NCBI GenBank assembly: GCA_034422355.1
Contig: DAOUJS010000171.1
Span: forward strand, 62,001-126,000
DNA length: 64,000 nt
From: CATOSP01 sp034422355
Lineage (GTDB): Bacteria; Chloroflexota; Dehalococcoidia; Lucifugimonadales; UBA3495
Direction of reading: 5' to 3'
The notes under the pieces: model-generated
Told to the model about the DNA's origin: nothing
Database searches by the model: none
What the model saw: the letters and a program-made list of their open reading frames with translations, nothing else
Translations under genes and position numbers: made by a program
Shown here: in pieces, positions 16,461-24,632 of the stretch
Layout of the letters: each line of letters begins with the position of its first letter
Numbering within the stretch: position 1 is the stretch's first letter

Positions 16461-16496
16461 AAAAAAGGACCGGGAGATGCATCAGTCTCCCGGTCC
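16461..16496 (-). terminator. Rho-independent terminator of microprotein B
   Basis: An 11-bp perfect stem (GGACCGGGAGA / TCTCCCGGTCC) is followed on the minus strand by six T. It lies 32 nt beyond the stop of microprotein B, so that gene has its own complete transcription unit. Confidence 0.85.
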
Positions 16497-16527
16497 GGTG
16501 TTCGTTGGGGTTTCCCCGTTGGAGGGA

Positions 16528-16611
16528 TTACCGCCTCAGGAGTTTCTTCGGCAGCACTACCCATAGGGTGAAAAGTCCCACGAATGCTACCGCGGCAATG
16601 ATTGCCTCCAT
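16528..16611 (-). CDS. 27-residue single-helix membrane microprotein, copy B
   Basis: The paralogue of the gene at 15613-15696. It reads MEAIIAAVAF, VGLFTLWVVLP, then the basic tail KKLLRR. All five substitutions relative to copy A are mild (G/V, I/V, M/L, R/K, K/R). A strong GAGGAGG site lies five bases before the ATG, phased boxes and an extended -10 precede it, and a perfect terminator follows, so it is a stand-alone gene of about 150 nt. One membrane helix with the C-terminus inside is predicted. The function is unknown. Its size is comparable to known small subunits such as KdpF or CydX, but I see no sequence match to those. Confidence 0.85.
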   Translation of the reverse strand: MEAIIAAVAFVGLFTLWVVLPKKLLRR

Positions 16612-16634
16612 CGGTTCCTCCTCAAGTCAATCTC

Positions 16635-16695
16635 TATATACCATTCTACAGGCTGGTGTTACGGACTATTTGCCATGTTGTTAAATCTTTGTTAA
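16635..16695 (-). promoter_or_regulatory. 11-bp-phased regulator boxes and promoter of microprotein B
   Basis: Reading the minus strand, TTAAC (16691-16695), TTAAC (16680-16684), GCAAA (16669-16673) and GTAAC (16658-16662) follow in exact 11-bp steps. After 17 bp comes the extended -10 TGG-TATATA (16635-16640). The first two boxes also read TTAACA-N5-TTAACA, the form of Bacillus PhoP sites, so phosphate control is an alternative to nitrogen control. Confidence 0.7.
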
Positions 16696-16925
16696 TTCCT
16701 TCACGATCTTTCTAACCGGCTCGCCGGGTATATGGCCCAACGAGCAACAGAAAATTTGAGAGACCTCGCTACTTCCCGAACTATCCGGAACTTCCGTTAG
16801 CCGCCGGGACCTGGTGGGTCATTCCCATTGTCTTGTTGACGGAAGCTGGCGCTACCTAACCAAAATGAGTCCAAGGCGAGATATTTATTTGCCGGGAGTG
16901 AGAGTCTTAGTCAGCTAAAGCGCGT
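16696..16925. other. Intergenic stretch between amidase stop and microprotein B promoter
   Basis: No gene, hairpin or other supportable element is seen in these 230 bases, which are somewhat richer in A and T than the coding regions. Confidence 0.4.
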
Positions 16926-18353
16926 TCAGTCGCGCGCTGCAGAGGCGAGCCGGCTGTGCCAGGCGGTTGCCTGTTCGTAGGAGTGTGCAGCACGGAGCAG
17001 GGTTTCCTCAGCGAAAGGACGCGCCCCCAGTTGCAGGCCGATGGGGAGGTTGTCGGACGTGAATCCGCCGGGGATGGAGATGGCTGGCAGTGCCGTCAGT
17101 GCGTAGCAGCCAGTGTAGGCACGGCGGAAGAAGAACCGGGAGCGCACGTCTTCCGGGGTCTCGAAGCTGGCGGTCAGGTCGGTATGCTTCGGAGCAGGAT
17201 ATGGGGCGGTGGCGGAGACCAGCACTTCCACTTGTTTCAGGGCATCCATGAACTGACGACGGAGCAAGACCCGGGCTTTGGCGGCGCGGTTGTATATCTT
17301 GGCCGGGACCAGAGACGCGGATTGGAGACGGGTCCTGGTGGCCGGGTCCAGCTCGTTGGGCCGGGTGCGCAAGATGTCGTCGCGGGCACCCGCGCCTTCA
17401 GTATCGGCGATACCGACGAAGATTGCGCCAGCCAGGGAAATCAGGGGTATGCTGACCTCCTCGACTAGCGCCCCCAAGCCCTGGAATACTTCCAGGGATG
17501 CTACGATTGACGCTCTGACCTCGGGATGTACATCCTCGCTCTCATGCAACTCTTTGATTACACCCACTCTCAGCCCCTTAACTCCTGACTCCAATGAAGC
17601 GGAGTAGTCCGGTACAGGCTGGCGGCTGGTGAATGGGTCTTTTGGATCATGTCCGGCAATTGCCTGGAGGACCAAGGCGCAGTCGCGTACTGTCTTCGTC
17701 ATGGGAGCGGCGGCGTCCATGAACCAGCACATGGGAGTCATTCCGTAACGGCTCACTCTGGTGAAGGTTGGCCTCAGACCGACCACGCCGCAGTAGGATG
17801 CCGGGCCCCTGCCAGACCCGCCGGTGTCCTCTCCCACCGACGCCGCGCACAGATGTGCGGCTAGGGCGACGCCGGAACCGGCGCTGGACTCTCCGGGAGT
17901 ACGTTCCAGGTCCCAGGGATTGCGGGGGATTCCCCACGGCGGGGCCTGGGTGCCTCCCATTGCCAGTTCGCTCAAGTTGAGCTTGCCGAGGAGAATGGCC
18001 CCGGCCTCACGGAGGCGAGTTATCACCGTGGCGTCTTCAGTGGGCACGAAGTCCCGGTAGACCCGGGAGCCGTTGGTGGTAAGTATGCCCTCAGTCCAGA
18101 ACTGGTCCTTGACGGCGATGGGAACGCCGAACAATGCGCCCTCCGCTTCTCCCCGTGCAAGGGCGCGCTCCTGGATGTTAGCCGCTGCCAACGCCTCCTC
18201 CGAGCAGACGGTGATGTAGGCGTTGAGGCCGGAGTCAAGCCGGTCGATACGGTCCAGGTATGACCGAACCGCTTCCACGGGGGAGACGCGACCATTCCTG
18301 ACGGCTTCGGCCGTCTCGGATGCGGACAGGAGGTGGATGTTCTGGGTAGTCAT
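16926..18353 (-). CDS. Amidase-signature hydrolase (GatA/AtzE-like)
   Basis: The 475-residue protein has the amidase signature with the Ser-Ser-Lys triad: Lys82 in AVKDQF, Ser156 in GESSAGSG and nucleophile Ser180 in DTGGSGR, 24 residues apart as expected. It lacks the tight GGSSGGS form of true GatA and no gatB is nearby, so a role in tRNA-dependent Gln or Asn synthesis is doubtful. A small GatC-like gene lies 116 nt upstream, the arrangement known from AtzG-AtzE (carboxybiuret hydrolase). Position beside glutamine synthetases suggests release of ammonia from an amide. ATG 18353 has AAGGA eight bases before it. Confidence 0.8.
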   Translation of the reverse strand: MTTQNIHLLSASETAEAVRNGRVSPVEAVRSYLDRIDRLDSGLNAYITVCSEEALAAANIQERALARGEAEGALFGVPIAVKDQFWTEGILTTNGSRVYRDFVPTEDATVITRLREAGAILLGKLNLSELAMGGTQAPPWGIPRNPWDLERTPGESSAGSGVALAAHLCAASVGEDTGGSGRGPASYCGVVGLRPTFTRVSRYGMTPMCWFMDAAAPMTKTVRDCALVLQAIAGHDPKDPFTSRQPVPDYSASLESGVKGLRVGVIKELHESEDVHPEVRASIVASLEVFQGLGALVEEVSIPLISLAGAIFVGIADTEGAGARDDILRTRPNELDPATRTRLQSASLVPAKIYNRAAKARVLLRRQFMDALKQVEVLVSATAPYPAPKHTDLTASFETPEDVRSRFFFRRAYTGCYALTALPAISIPGGFTSDNLPIGLQLGARPFAEETLLRAAHSYEQATAWHSRLASAARD

Positions 18354-18469
18354 CTGCTTTGTCCTTGCCGGGATTGTCTGGGGGAATTCCGAAGATGCTG
18401 GCATACGTTAGCGCCAGTTGAGAGGACGGAGGTAATCCGGACGCTGGGACGCGAGGGCGGGACTGGCGA

Positions 18470-18655
18470 CTATTCATCATCGTCGGGGAAGATGACCACC
18501 GGCTCTACCCCGTCAATGTCCAACTCCTTAAGCCGGTCCAATTCCAGAATCAGGCTCTGGAAGCGACTGGTGACCTCAGGGACCTCTTCCTCGTTTATTT
18601 CGATGCCAGCCAGCCTGGCCAATTTACGTACCTGTTCTTCGTCAGGAGCGGTCAT
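18470..18655 (-). CDS. GatC/AtzG-like amidotransferase small subunit
   Basis: The 61-residue protein has the GatC pattern: a helix with VRKLARLAGIEINEEE, then a second helix with RFQSLILELDRLKELDIDGVEP. GatC wraps around and stabilises an amidase-family partner. It is shorter than normal GatC (about 95 residues) and ends just after the VEPVV motif in an acidic tail. ATG 18655 follows AGAGG; a GTG at 18661 is also in frame. It is the first gene of the pair with the amidase. Confidence 0.75.
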   Translation of the reverse strand: MTAPDEEQVRKLARLAGIEINEEEVPEVTSRFQSLILELDRLKELDIDGVEPVVIFPDDDE

Positions 18656-18838
18656 AAACACCTCTGTTCCTGTGGACGCTGCTCTTGAAACTTCGGATTC
18701 TCAGCGTCCCCTCTGGCCCTCTGCCGGTGCATGGGGCCGGCTTCTCAGTGGCCGGCCGTTTTCCAAGCTATAGAACTCTTTAGGGGTTACAATCGTAATC
18801 ATAACCGAGACATGGCTGGAGGAACAGGAGGGGGAGTG

Positions 18839-20323
18839 ATGAGGAGAACCACAAGGGACGCCCCTGTTTATCTTCTGATTGGGCTGGTATTTGCGTGGCT
18901 GGTGGTGTCCGGCTGCGCCGACGTACCTGCCGCGGAGGTTCCAACACCGGCCCCCCCGGTGGTTGCTACCGCCATGCCGGAACCTTCCGGACCGGAGACG
19001 GTGGTTCCGACCACGCCACCATCGCCCGCCGAGACCGTCGATGCACGGACAGTAGCGCCGGAGCGTGTGGCCGAAACCCCCGTACAGGAACCTGCGCGGG
19101 CAGCGACCCCAACGCTGGTCCCCCCAACAGCGACTCCCGCTCCTGCGAAATTCAGCGTTGCAGACCGCGAAGCCCTTGCTGAGTCTGCCTTCGGCTACTT
19201 GACTGAATTGTCGGAGGATGTAGGGCCGCGGGCAAGTGCAACGGAAGATGAACTGAAGGCTGCCGAGTTCCTGATGGGCCGATTCACGGAGTTAGGCTAC
19301 AGTCCCGGGTTGCAGGAATTTGAGACGGAATCCCTGACGGCTGGCGTGGCAGTCATCGTTCCAGAACGCTCGGTGGATGAGGGTATCCGGGCCCGTCCCA
19401 TGTCCGGGTCGATATCAGGGACGGCGTCTGGGCTACTGGAGTTCATTGGTCTTGGCAAGGCGGACGACCTGCCATCCAAGGGACTGGAGGGCTATGTGGC
19501 CTTGATCGAGCGGGGGGAGATCACTTTCCGAAGCAAAGTGGAACAGGTTGCTGGAGCCGGCGCAGTTGCCGCCGTGATCTTCAATGATCGTCCTGGTCTA
19601 TTCCAGGGAACTCTGGGGTCGGTGAGGAGCGAGATACCTGCCGTAGCGATTTCCGGGGCAGATGGAGAAGAGCTGCGGAAATTGATTGCCGACGGCGAGG
19701 TGGAAGTCGCTGTGACAGTAGAAGAGGACTTGGAAGCGTCCCGGAACATAATCATAGAGGTGCCCGGCGAGGGAAACGACGTGGTGATTCTGGGTGCACA
19801 CTACGATACGGTGCCGGACTCCATCGGAGCCAACGACAACTCTTCGGGTATGGGAGTGTTGCTGGCCCTGGCCGAAGAGTTGGCCGGGCGTTCCTTCCCG
19901 TTCACCCTGCGGTTCATTGCATTCGGTTCTGAGGAGACCGGATTGCATGGCAGTCGGCATTACGTGAGCGAGTTGACCGACGAGGAGTTGGACAATATCA
20001 GAGCCATGATTAACCTGGACGTGGTGGGTGCTGGCAGAGCTCTCCGGGCGACGGGAGACCGTTGGCTGACCAGGCACGTATTGGATGCCGCCGACAGAGA
20101 AGGAATTGCTCTGAACGTCAACAGAGGATTCCGGGGAGGCGGCAGCGACCACGCCAGCTTCAGGGAAGTCGGGGTCCCGGCGATATTCTTCTACGGAGAC
20201 GACCTGGCGCGCATTAACAGCCCCGATGATACGATGGAATTCATCAATCCGGACCTGTTGGGAGATACAGCGACGCTGGTGCTGGACTTGCTTGACTCTC
20301 TGGAGAACCTGCGGCGGCAATAG
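18839..20323 (+). CDS. Lipoprotein M28-family metallopeptidase with PA domain
   Basis: The 494-residue protein starts with a signal segment ending in the lipobox V-S-G-C, followed by a long Pro/Thr/Ala linker (to about residue 100). A PA domain (about 170-290) is inserted before the M28 aminopeptidase core. The zinc ligands are visible: His321 in GAHYDT, the bridging Asp in GANDNSSG, Glu-Glu in GSEETG, Asp in INLDVVG and the last His in GGSDHASF. It should trim peptides outside the membrane. ATG 18839 follows GGAGGGGGAG. It is divergent from the GatC-like gene; 18786-18806 between them holds a GGTTA-N11-TAACC inverted repeat. Confidence 0.88.
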   Translation: MRRTTRDAPVYLLIGLVFAWLVVSGCADVPAAEVPTPAPPVVATAMPEPSGPETVVPTTPPSPAETVDARTVAPERVAETPVQEPARAATPTLVPPTATPAPAKFSVADREALAESAFGYLTELSEDVGPRASATEDELKAAEFLMGRFTELGYSPGLQEFETESLTAGVAVIVPERSVDEGIRARPMSGSISGTASGLLEFIGLGKADDLPSKGLEGYVALIERGEITFRSKVEQVAGAGAVAAVIFNDRPGLFQGTLGSVRSEIPAVAISGADGEELRKLIADGEVEVAVTVEEDLEASRNIIIEVPGEGNDVVILGAHYDTVPDSIGANDNSSGMGVLLALAEELAGRSFPFTLRFIAFGSEETGLHGSRHYVSELTDEELDNIRAMINLDVVGAGRALRATGDRWLTRHVLDAADREGIALNVNRGFRGGGSDHASFREVGVPAIFFYGDDLARINSPDDTMEFINPDLLGDTATLVLDLLDSLENLRRQ

Positions 20324-20349
20324 CCGTTAATGCGATGTCCGAACAGCCT

Positions 20350-20358
20350 TGGTATACT
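20350..20358 (+). promoter_or_regulatory. Extended -10 element before the FIST gene
   Basis: TGGTATACT is an extended -10 without a clear -35, the same TGGTATNNT form seen for glnA, the microproteins and nrdR. A hairpin (GCCCC-CGTT / AACGGGGC, 20390-20410) lies in the leader. Confidence 0.4.
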
Positions 20359-20429
20359 TGGCCATGAACCAGACGCCAATCTGACCTTGGCCCCCGTTCT
20401 GCAACGGGGCTGGCTATGGGAGGTTTCAC

Positions 20430-21614
20430 ATGAAATGGGCTTCCGCCATATCCGAAGAGGCAGCCCTGGAAGATGCAATCAGAGAGTGCTGCGCCGGGGT
20501 GCGCCGCCAACTGGGAGACGAAACACCGCACCTGGCGGTAACTTTCGTTTCGGCTCACCACCAGGGCGAGTATGACCGGGTGGTGGAATTGGTCCAACAG
20601 GAGTTGCCGGGAGTTCCCCTGTTTGGCTGCTCCGGCGGCGGAATCATCGGGAACGGACAGGAAGTGGAGCAAAGGCCGGCGGTATCGATAACCGCGGCCA
20701 GCCTGCCGGACGTTGAGATAGTCCAGCGGTATCTGGACAACGATAGCCTTCCCGACCTGGATGCCGGTCCAGGGTCCTGGGAGGGCCTTTTCGGAGTTAG
20801 CCCCGATGACGCCCCACAGTTCGTTATGCTGGCGGACCCGTTCTCATTCCCGGTTCAGAACCTTCTGTTGGGAATGGATTTCGCCTATAGCCGCTCAGCC
20901 AAGATCGGCGGCCTGGCCAGTGGGGGACAGCAGGGCGGCGGGAATGCCTTGTTCCTGGGCAACGAGACTCACCGTTCCGGGGCGGTGTGCCTTGCGCTGC
21001 ACGGCAACATCACTGTGGACACCGTGGTGGCCCAGGGCTGCCGTCCCATCGGAAATACGATGCGCGTTACAGAAAGCCGCCGGAACCTGCTGATGCAGTT
21101 GGACGGTCAGCCTCCTCTGGTGGTTCTGCGGGAGTTGTTCGAGACCTTGAACGAAAGGGACCGGGGATTGATACGCCATTCCCTCTTCCTTGGTGTGGTG
21201 ATGGACGAGTTCCTTGAGGAGCCCAGGCAAGGGGACTTCCTGATTCGCAACGTGGTCGGCATGGACGAGCGCAGCGGGGCGCTGGCCATTGGAGAACTTC
21301 TGAAAGAAGGACAACTCGTGCAGTTCCACCTGCGGGACGCCGAGACCTCCACCGAGGACCTGACGGCGGTCCTGGACCGCTATGCGGCAGACAACCGGGA
21401 AAACCAGATTCAAGGGGCGCTGCTGTTTTCCTGCCTTGGACGGGGCCAATACCTGTACGGGCGCCCTAATCACGACACTGACATCTTCCAAGAGAAACTC
21501 GGTTCGGTGCCCCTGGGTGGCTTCTTCTGCAACGGGGAGATCGGACCGGTCAGCGGCACGACATTCCTTCACGGGTACACCAGTTCCTTTGGCATCTTCC
21601 ACCCGAAGCGTTAA
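20430..21614 (+). CDS. FIST-domain sensor protein
   Basis: The 394-residue protein is built of a FIST N domain (about 30-220, with LFGCSGGGIIGNG and the later IGGLASGG block) and a FIST C domain (about 230-385, ending in GFFCNGEIGPV and FLHGYTSSFG). FIST domains are thought to bind small ligands, perhaps amino acids, and are usually fused to or beside signalling proteins. No kinase, cyclase or chemoreceptor gene is adjacent here, and the protein has no membrane helix. It lies 52 nt upstream of an orphan amino-acid-binding-like protein, which could be its partner. Confidence 0.88.
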   Translation: MKWASAISEEAALEDAIRECCAGVRRQLGDETPHLAVTFVSAHHQGEYDRVVELVQQELPGVPLFGCSGGGIIGNGQEVEQRPAVSITAASLPDVEIVQRYLDNDSLPDLDAGPGSWEGLFGVSPDDAPQFVMLADPFSFPVQNLLLGMDFAYSRSAKIGGLASGGQQGGGNALFLGNETHRSGAVCLALHGNITVDTVVAQGCRPIGNTMRVTESRRNLLMQLDGQPPLVVLRELFETLNERDRGLIRHSLFLGVVMDEFLEEPRQGDFLIRNVVGMDERSGALAIGELLKEGQLVQFHLRDAETSTEDLTAVLDRYAADNRENQIQGALLFSCLGRGQYLYGRPNHDTDIFQEKLGSVPLGGFFCNGEIGPVSGTTFLHGYTSSFGIFHPKR

Positions 21615-21666
21615 CCTGGCGGCTTTCGACTTGTTCCACCCAATATGACGGACGCAGGACGCGACT

Positions 21667-22806
21667 ATGCCAGTCCGAAGTCTTAAGGCTGGCCTCTCCG
21701 TTTCCCTGTCCGGTCAATTCCGAGTGCAAGGGGCGCAGGCACTGGCTGGGCTTCAGGCTTGGGCGGAGGACGTCAACCGCCTCGGGGGAGTCCACGCCGG
21801 AGCAGTTCAGCGGCCTGTTTCTGTCGTCTTCTACGACGATGAAAGCCGGGCTGAACGGGCCCGCCTCGTCACCAAAAGGCTGATTACCGAGGATCGGGTT
21901 GACTTGCTATTTGGCCCGTACTCGGCCGGACTTACAACCGCGGCGGTTGAGGTAGCCGAGGAACACGGCAGGTTGCTCTGGAACCAGGGAGGGGCATCGG
22001 ATGCAGTGTACCGGCAAGGTCATCATCTGGTCGTCGGAATTCTCACACCTGCCACTCAATACCTGGCTGGTCTGCTACCCTTGGTGCGACGTGCCGCCCC
22101 GGAGGCGAAGTCAATAGCAATTCTGCGAGCGTCCACCGGAGCGTTCCCACGGACGGTCAGCGCGGGAGTGGAAGCCCGGGCTGCGGAGTTGGGTTTCCGG
22201 GTTGAGAGGGTATGGGAGTTCGAGGCGTCTATCACCGACTTCAGACCGCTCCTGGATGACTTGGCATCAAACCCGCCCGATGTTCTGGTAGGGGTGGGCC
22301 GGATAAGGAACGACCTGTTGCTGGCCCGTCAAATCGCCGAGTCCGGCAGGGCTATCAACGCAGCTGCCCTGGTGGCCACACCCATCCGGCAATTCATTGA
22401 GGAGATGGGGGACCTGGCCGATGGGTTCATTGGGCCGAGCCAGTGGGAACCGTCCGGGAGTTACCCCAACACCTGCGGGCCAACCGGCCGCGAGGTGTTG
22501 GAGTCCCTGGCAAGGCAGGGCCAGCAGGCCGTGGACTATCCTATGGTGCAGTCCTACGCGGCTGGCCTGGTGGCCCAGAAATGCCTTGAACACACGGGCA
22601 CGACGGACGACCAAGCATTGCGCGACGCTGCTGGACAACTGGAGCTCTCCACATTCTATGGCAAGTTCAAGATAGACCCGGAGACAGGCCGGCAGATAGG
22701 ACATTCGGTGGTCCTTGTCCAGTGGCAGCAGGGGCGGAAGGTAATCGTCTGGCCATCGGAACAGGCGGAGCGTCCCCTGGCGTATCCCTGGCGGACCTGG
22801 GCGTGA
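21667..22806 (+). CDS. Cytoplasmic Leu/Ile/Val-binding-protein-like (LivJ/AmiC type)
   Basis: The 379-residue protein has the type I periplasmic binding fold of branched-chain amino acid or amide binding proteins: NRLGGVHAG, VVFYDDES, LFGPYSAGLT and WNQGGASD in the first lobe, and the second lobe to about residue 350. It has no signal peptide and no ABC permease genes nearby, so it probably works inside the cell as a ligand sensor, as AmiC does, rather than in transport. It follows the FIST gene by 52 nt and precedes an SDR gene by 26 nt, suggesting one operon. Confidence 0.82.
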   Translation: MPVRSLKAGLSVSLSGQFRVQGAQALAGLQAWAEDVNRLGGVHAGAVQRPVSVVFYDDESRAERARLVTKRLITEDRVDLLFGPYSAGLTTAAVEVAEEHGRLLWNQGGASDAVYRQGHHLVVGILTPATQYLAGLLPLVRRAAPEAKSIAILRASTGAFPRTVSAGVEARAAELGFRVERVWEFEASITDFRPLLDDLASNPPDVLVGVGRIRNDLLLARQIAESGRAINAAALVATPIRQFIEEMGDLADGFIGPSQWEPSGSYPNTCGPTGREVLESLARQGQQAVDYPMVQSYAAGLVAQKCLEHTGTTDDQALRDAAGQLELSTFYGKFKIDPETGRQIGHSVVLVQWQQGRKVIVWPSEQAERPLAYPWRTWA

Positions 22807-22832
22807 GAAATCCACACTGTTGAGGGCAAACG

Positions 22833-23666
22833 ATGAGGCTTGAGGGCCATACGGCGCTGATCACAGGGGCAGGGCGCGGTATCGGGCGGGCCATAGCAAT
22901 GGTCTTCGCCTCTGAGGGCGCAAGGTTGGCGTTGGCGGCGCGGTCCGCAGGGGAGCTTGAGGAAACTGCCCGCTTGGTCCGGGAGGCGGGCGCGGAGGCC
23001 ATCGTTGTGACGGCTGACGTTACCGAGGATGCTCAGGTCCGGACGATGGTGGAGCAGACGCTGGCGCGCTATTCTGCCATCGATGTTCTGGTCAACAGCG
23101 CAGGCATCGCCGGGCCGGTAGGTCCAATGCCGGAGAATGACGTTGGGCAGTGGGTCCGCACCGTGCAGGTGAACCTGGTCGGGACTTACCTTTGCTGCCG
23201 GCACGTATTGCCGGTGATGCTGCGCCAGAACCGGGGCCGGATCGTGAACCTGTCGGGAGCCGGCGCGACCAACGCATGGCGGGACATGTCTGCGTACTGT
23301 TCCAGCAAGGCGGCAGTGGTGCGGCTCACTGAGACGCTGGCGCTGGAGCTTGAGGGGACAAACGTCCGGGTCAACGTGCTGGGGCCGGGGTCGGTCCATA
23401 CCCGCATGTGGGAGGAAATACTGGAGGCCGGCACGGCGGCTGGGAACCGGGAGTTACAGCAACGCGGCGAGATGGTTACCACGGGAGGAGGCGCTTCAAT
23501 AGCGCGGGCCGCGGAGTTGGCAGTGTACCTGGCGAGCGACGAAACGGGAGACCTGAACGGCCGTCTCATCAGCGCAACGAGCGAGGACTTCCCATTTTCA
23601 CCGGAGACTCTCCGGCAGATCAAGGAGTCGGAAGCGTTTCTAATTCGCAGGGTGGAGTTGGGATAG
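22833..23666 (+). CDS. Short-chain dehydrogenase/reductase
   Basis: The 277-residue protein is a classical SDR: TGAGRGIG near residues 11-18 for NAD(P), NSAGIAG, and the catalytic Ser in NLSGAGATN with YCSSK (Tyr and Lys) at about 155-159. The substrate is not evident. It ends the FIST - binding protein - SDR group and converges with the FAH-family gene. Confidence 0.9.
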   Translation: MRLEGHTALITGAGRGIGRAIAMVFASEGARLALAARSAGELEETARLVREAGAEAIVVTADVTEDAQVRTMVEQTLARYSAIDVLVNSAGIAGPVGPMPENDVGQWVRTVQVNLVGTYLCCRHVLPVMLRQNRGRIVNLSGAGATNAWRDMSAYCSSKAAVVRLTETLALELEGTNVRVNVLGPGSVHTRMWEEILEAGTAAGNRELQQRGEMVTTGGGASIARAAELAVYLASDETGDLNGRLISATSEDFPFSPETLRQIKESEAFLIRRVELG

Positions 23667-23752
23667 GGGGATTGCCCTTGCTCCCGGACGTGGTTCTCCC
23701 CGATATTGAAGAGGCGCGGTCAAAAACAAGGGCAATTGTCCCTACTTGGGGT

Positions 23753-24526
23753 TTAGGCCTCCAGCTTTACCGGGTTTTGCAGGATGCCTATGCCGCTGAT
23801 GTCTATCTCGCAGATGGCGCCGTCTCCCATGTCCTGGGTCGTGCCGGGAGTGCCGGTGAAGATGCAGTCGCCGGGTTCCAGCGTGACGTAGCGGGTGATG
23901 AACTCAATCATCGTCGGTACGTCGAAAATGAGATGGGCGGTGGTCTCGTTCTGCTCTTCGCTGCCGTTCACACGGGTCCGCAGGTGCTGGTTGTGGGGGT
24001 CGGCATCGGTCTCAATCCAGGGTCCCATGGGCGAGAAGGTGTCTGCGGACTTGGCCCGCCACCAGTCTGAGTTGTTCTCGTTGCGGTCCCGCTGCTGCCA
24101 GTCGCGGGCGCTGACGTCGTTGCCGCAGGTATAGCCCAGCACATGGTTGAGGGCCTCTTCCTTGGAAACGTTGCGGCACTTGTCCTTGATCACCACGACC
24201 ATTTCCCCCTCGGCGTCGAACCGCTGCACTTCCTTGGGGCGGATGATGGAGTCTCCGGGGCCTATGACGCTGGTTGGGGTCTTGTGGAAAATCATGGGGT
24301 ATTGGGGTGCCGGGCGGTCACCGATATGGCTGGTGTAGTTTAGGCCCATAGCAAGAATCTTGCCTGGCATCACTGGGGCCAGCAACTTGACATCGGACAG
24401 GTCGTGAACGTGGTCGGTGAGCTTGACCGGCGAGTCGAAGAGACTGCCTTCGATGGCTGTGACCTTGTCCCCGTCAACGACGCCGTGATGCTCGGTACCG
24501 TGGGCAAGATACCTGGCGATTCTCAT
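23753..24526 (-). CDS. Fumarylacetoacetate hydrolase family protein
   Basis: The 257-residue protein has the FAH C-terminal fold: GLNYTSHIGD, PMIFHKTPTSVIGPGD, the metal-binding DAEGEMVVVI and the loop YTCGNDVSARDWQ, ending with TGTPGTTQDMGDG. Members cleave C-C bonds in, or decarboxylate, oxo-acids from aromatic or sugar acid breakdown. AGGAGG stands six bases before the ATG. It lies 106 nt downstream of the MDR dehydrogenase and is probably cotranscribed. Confidence 0.9.
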   Translation of the reverse strand: MRIARYLAHGTEHHGVVDGDKVTAIEGSLFDSPVKLTDHVHDLSDVKLLAPVMPGKILAMGLNYTSHIGDRPAPQYPMIFHKTPTSVIGPGDSIIRPKEVQRFDAEGEMVVVIKDKCRNVSKEEALNHVLGYTCGNDVSARDWQQRDRNENNSDWWRAKSADTFSPMGPWIETDADPHNQHLRTRVNGSEEQNETTAHLIFDVPTMIEFITRYVTLEPGDCIFTGTPGTTQDMGDGAICEIDISGIGILQNPVKLEA

Positions 24527-24632
24527 TAGTTTCCTCCTTCGTCGCTACTGTTTGATTCTGATTCGACCTGGAATTCGGGCCAGTGGCTCCTGGTGGGCGC
24601 GGGGATGGCAAGTCGCCCGGTCCTGTACCCGG

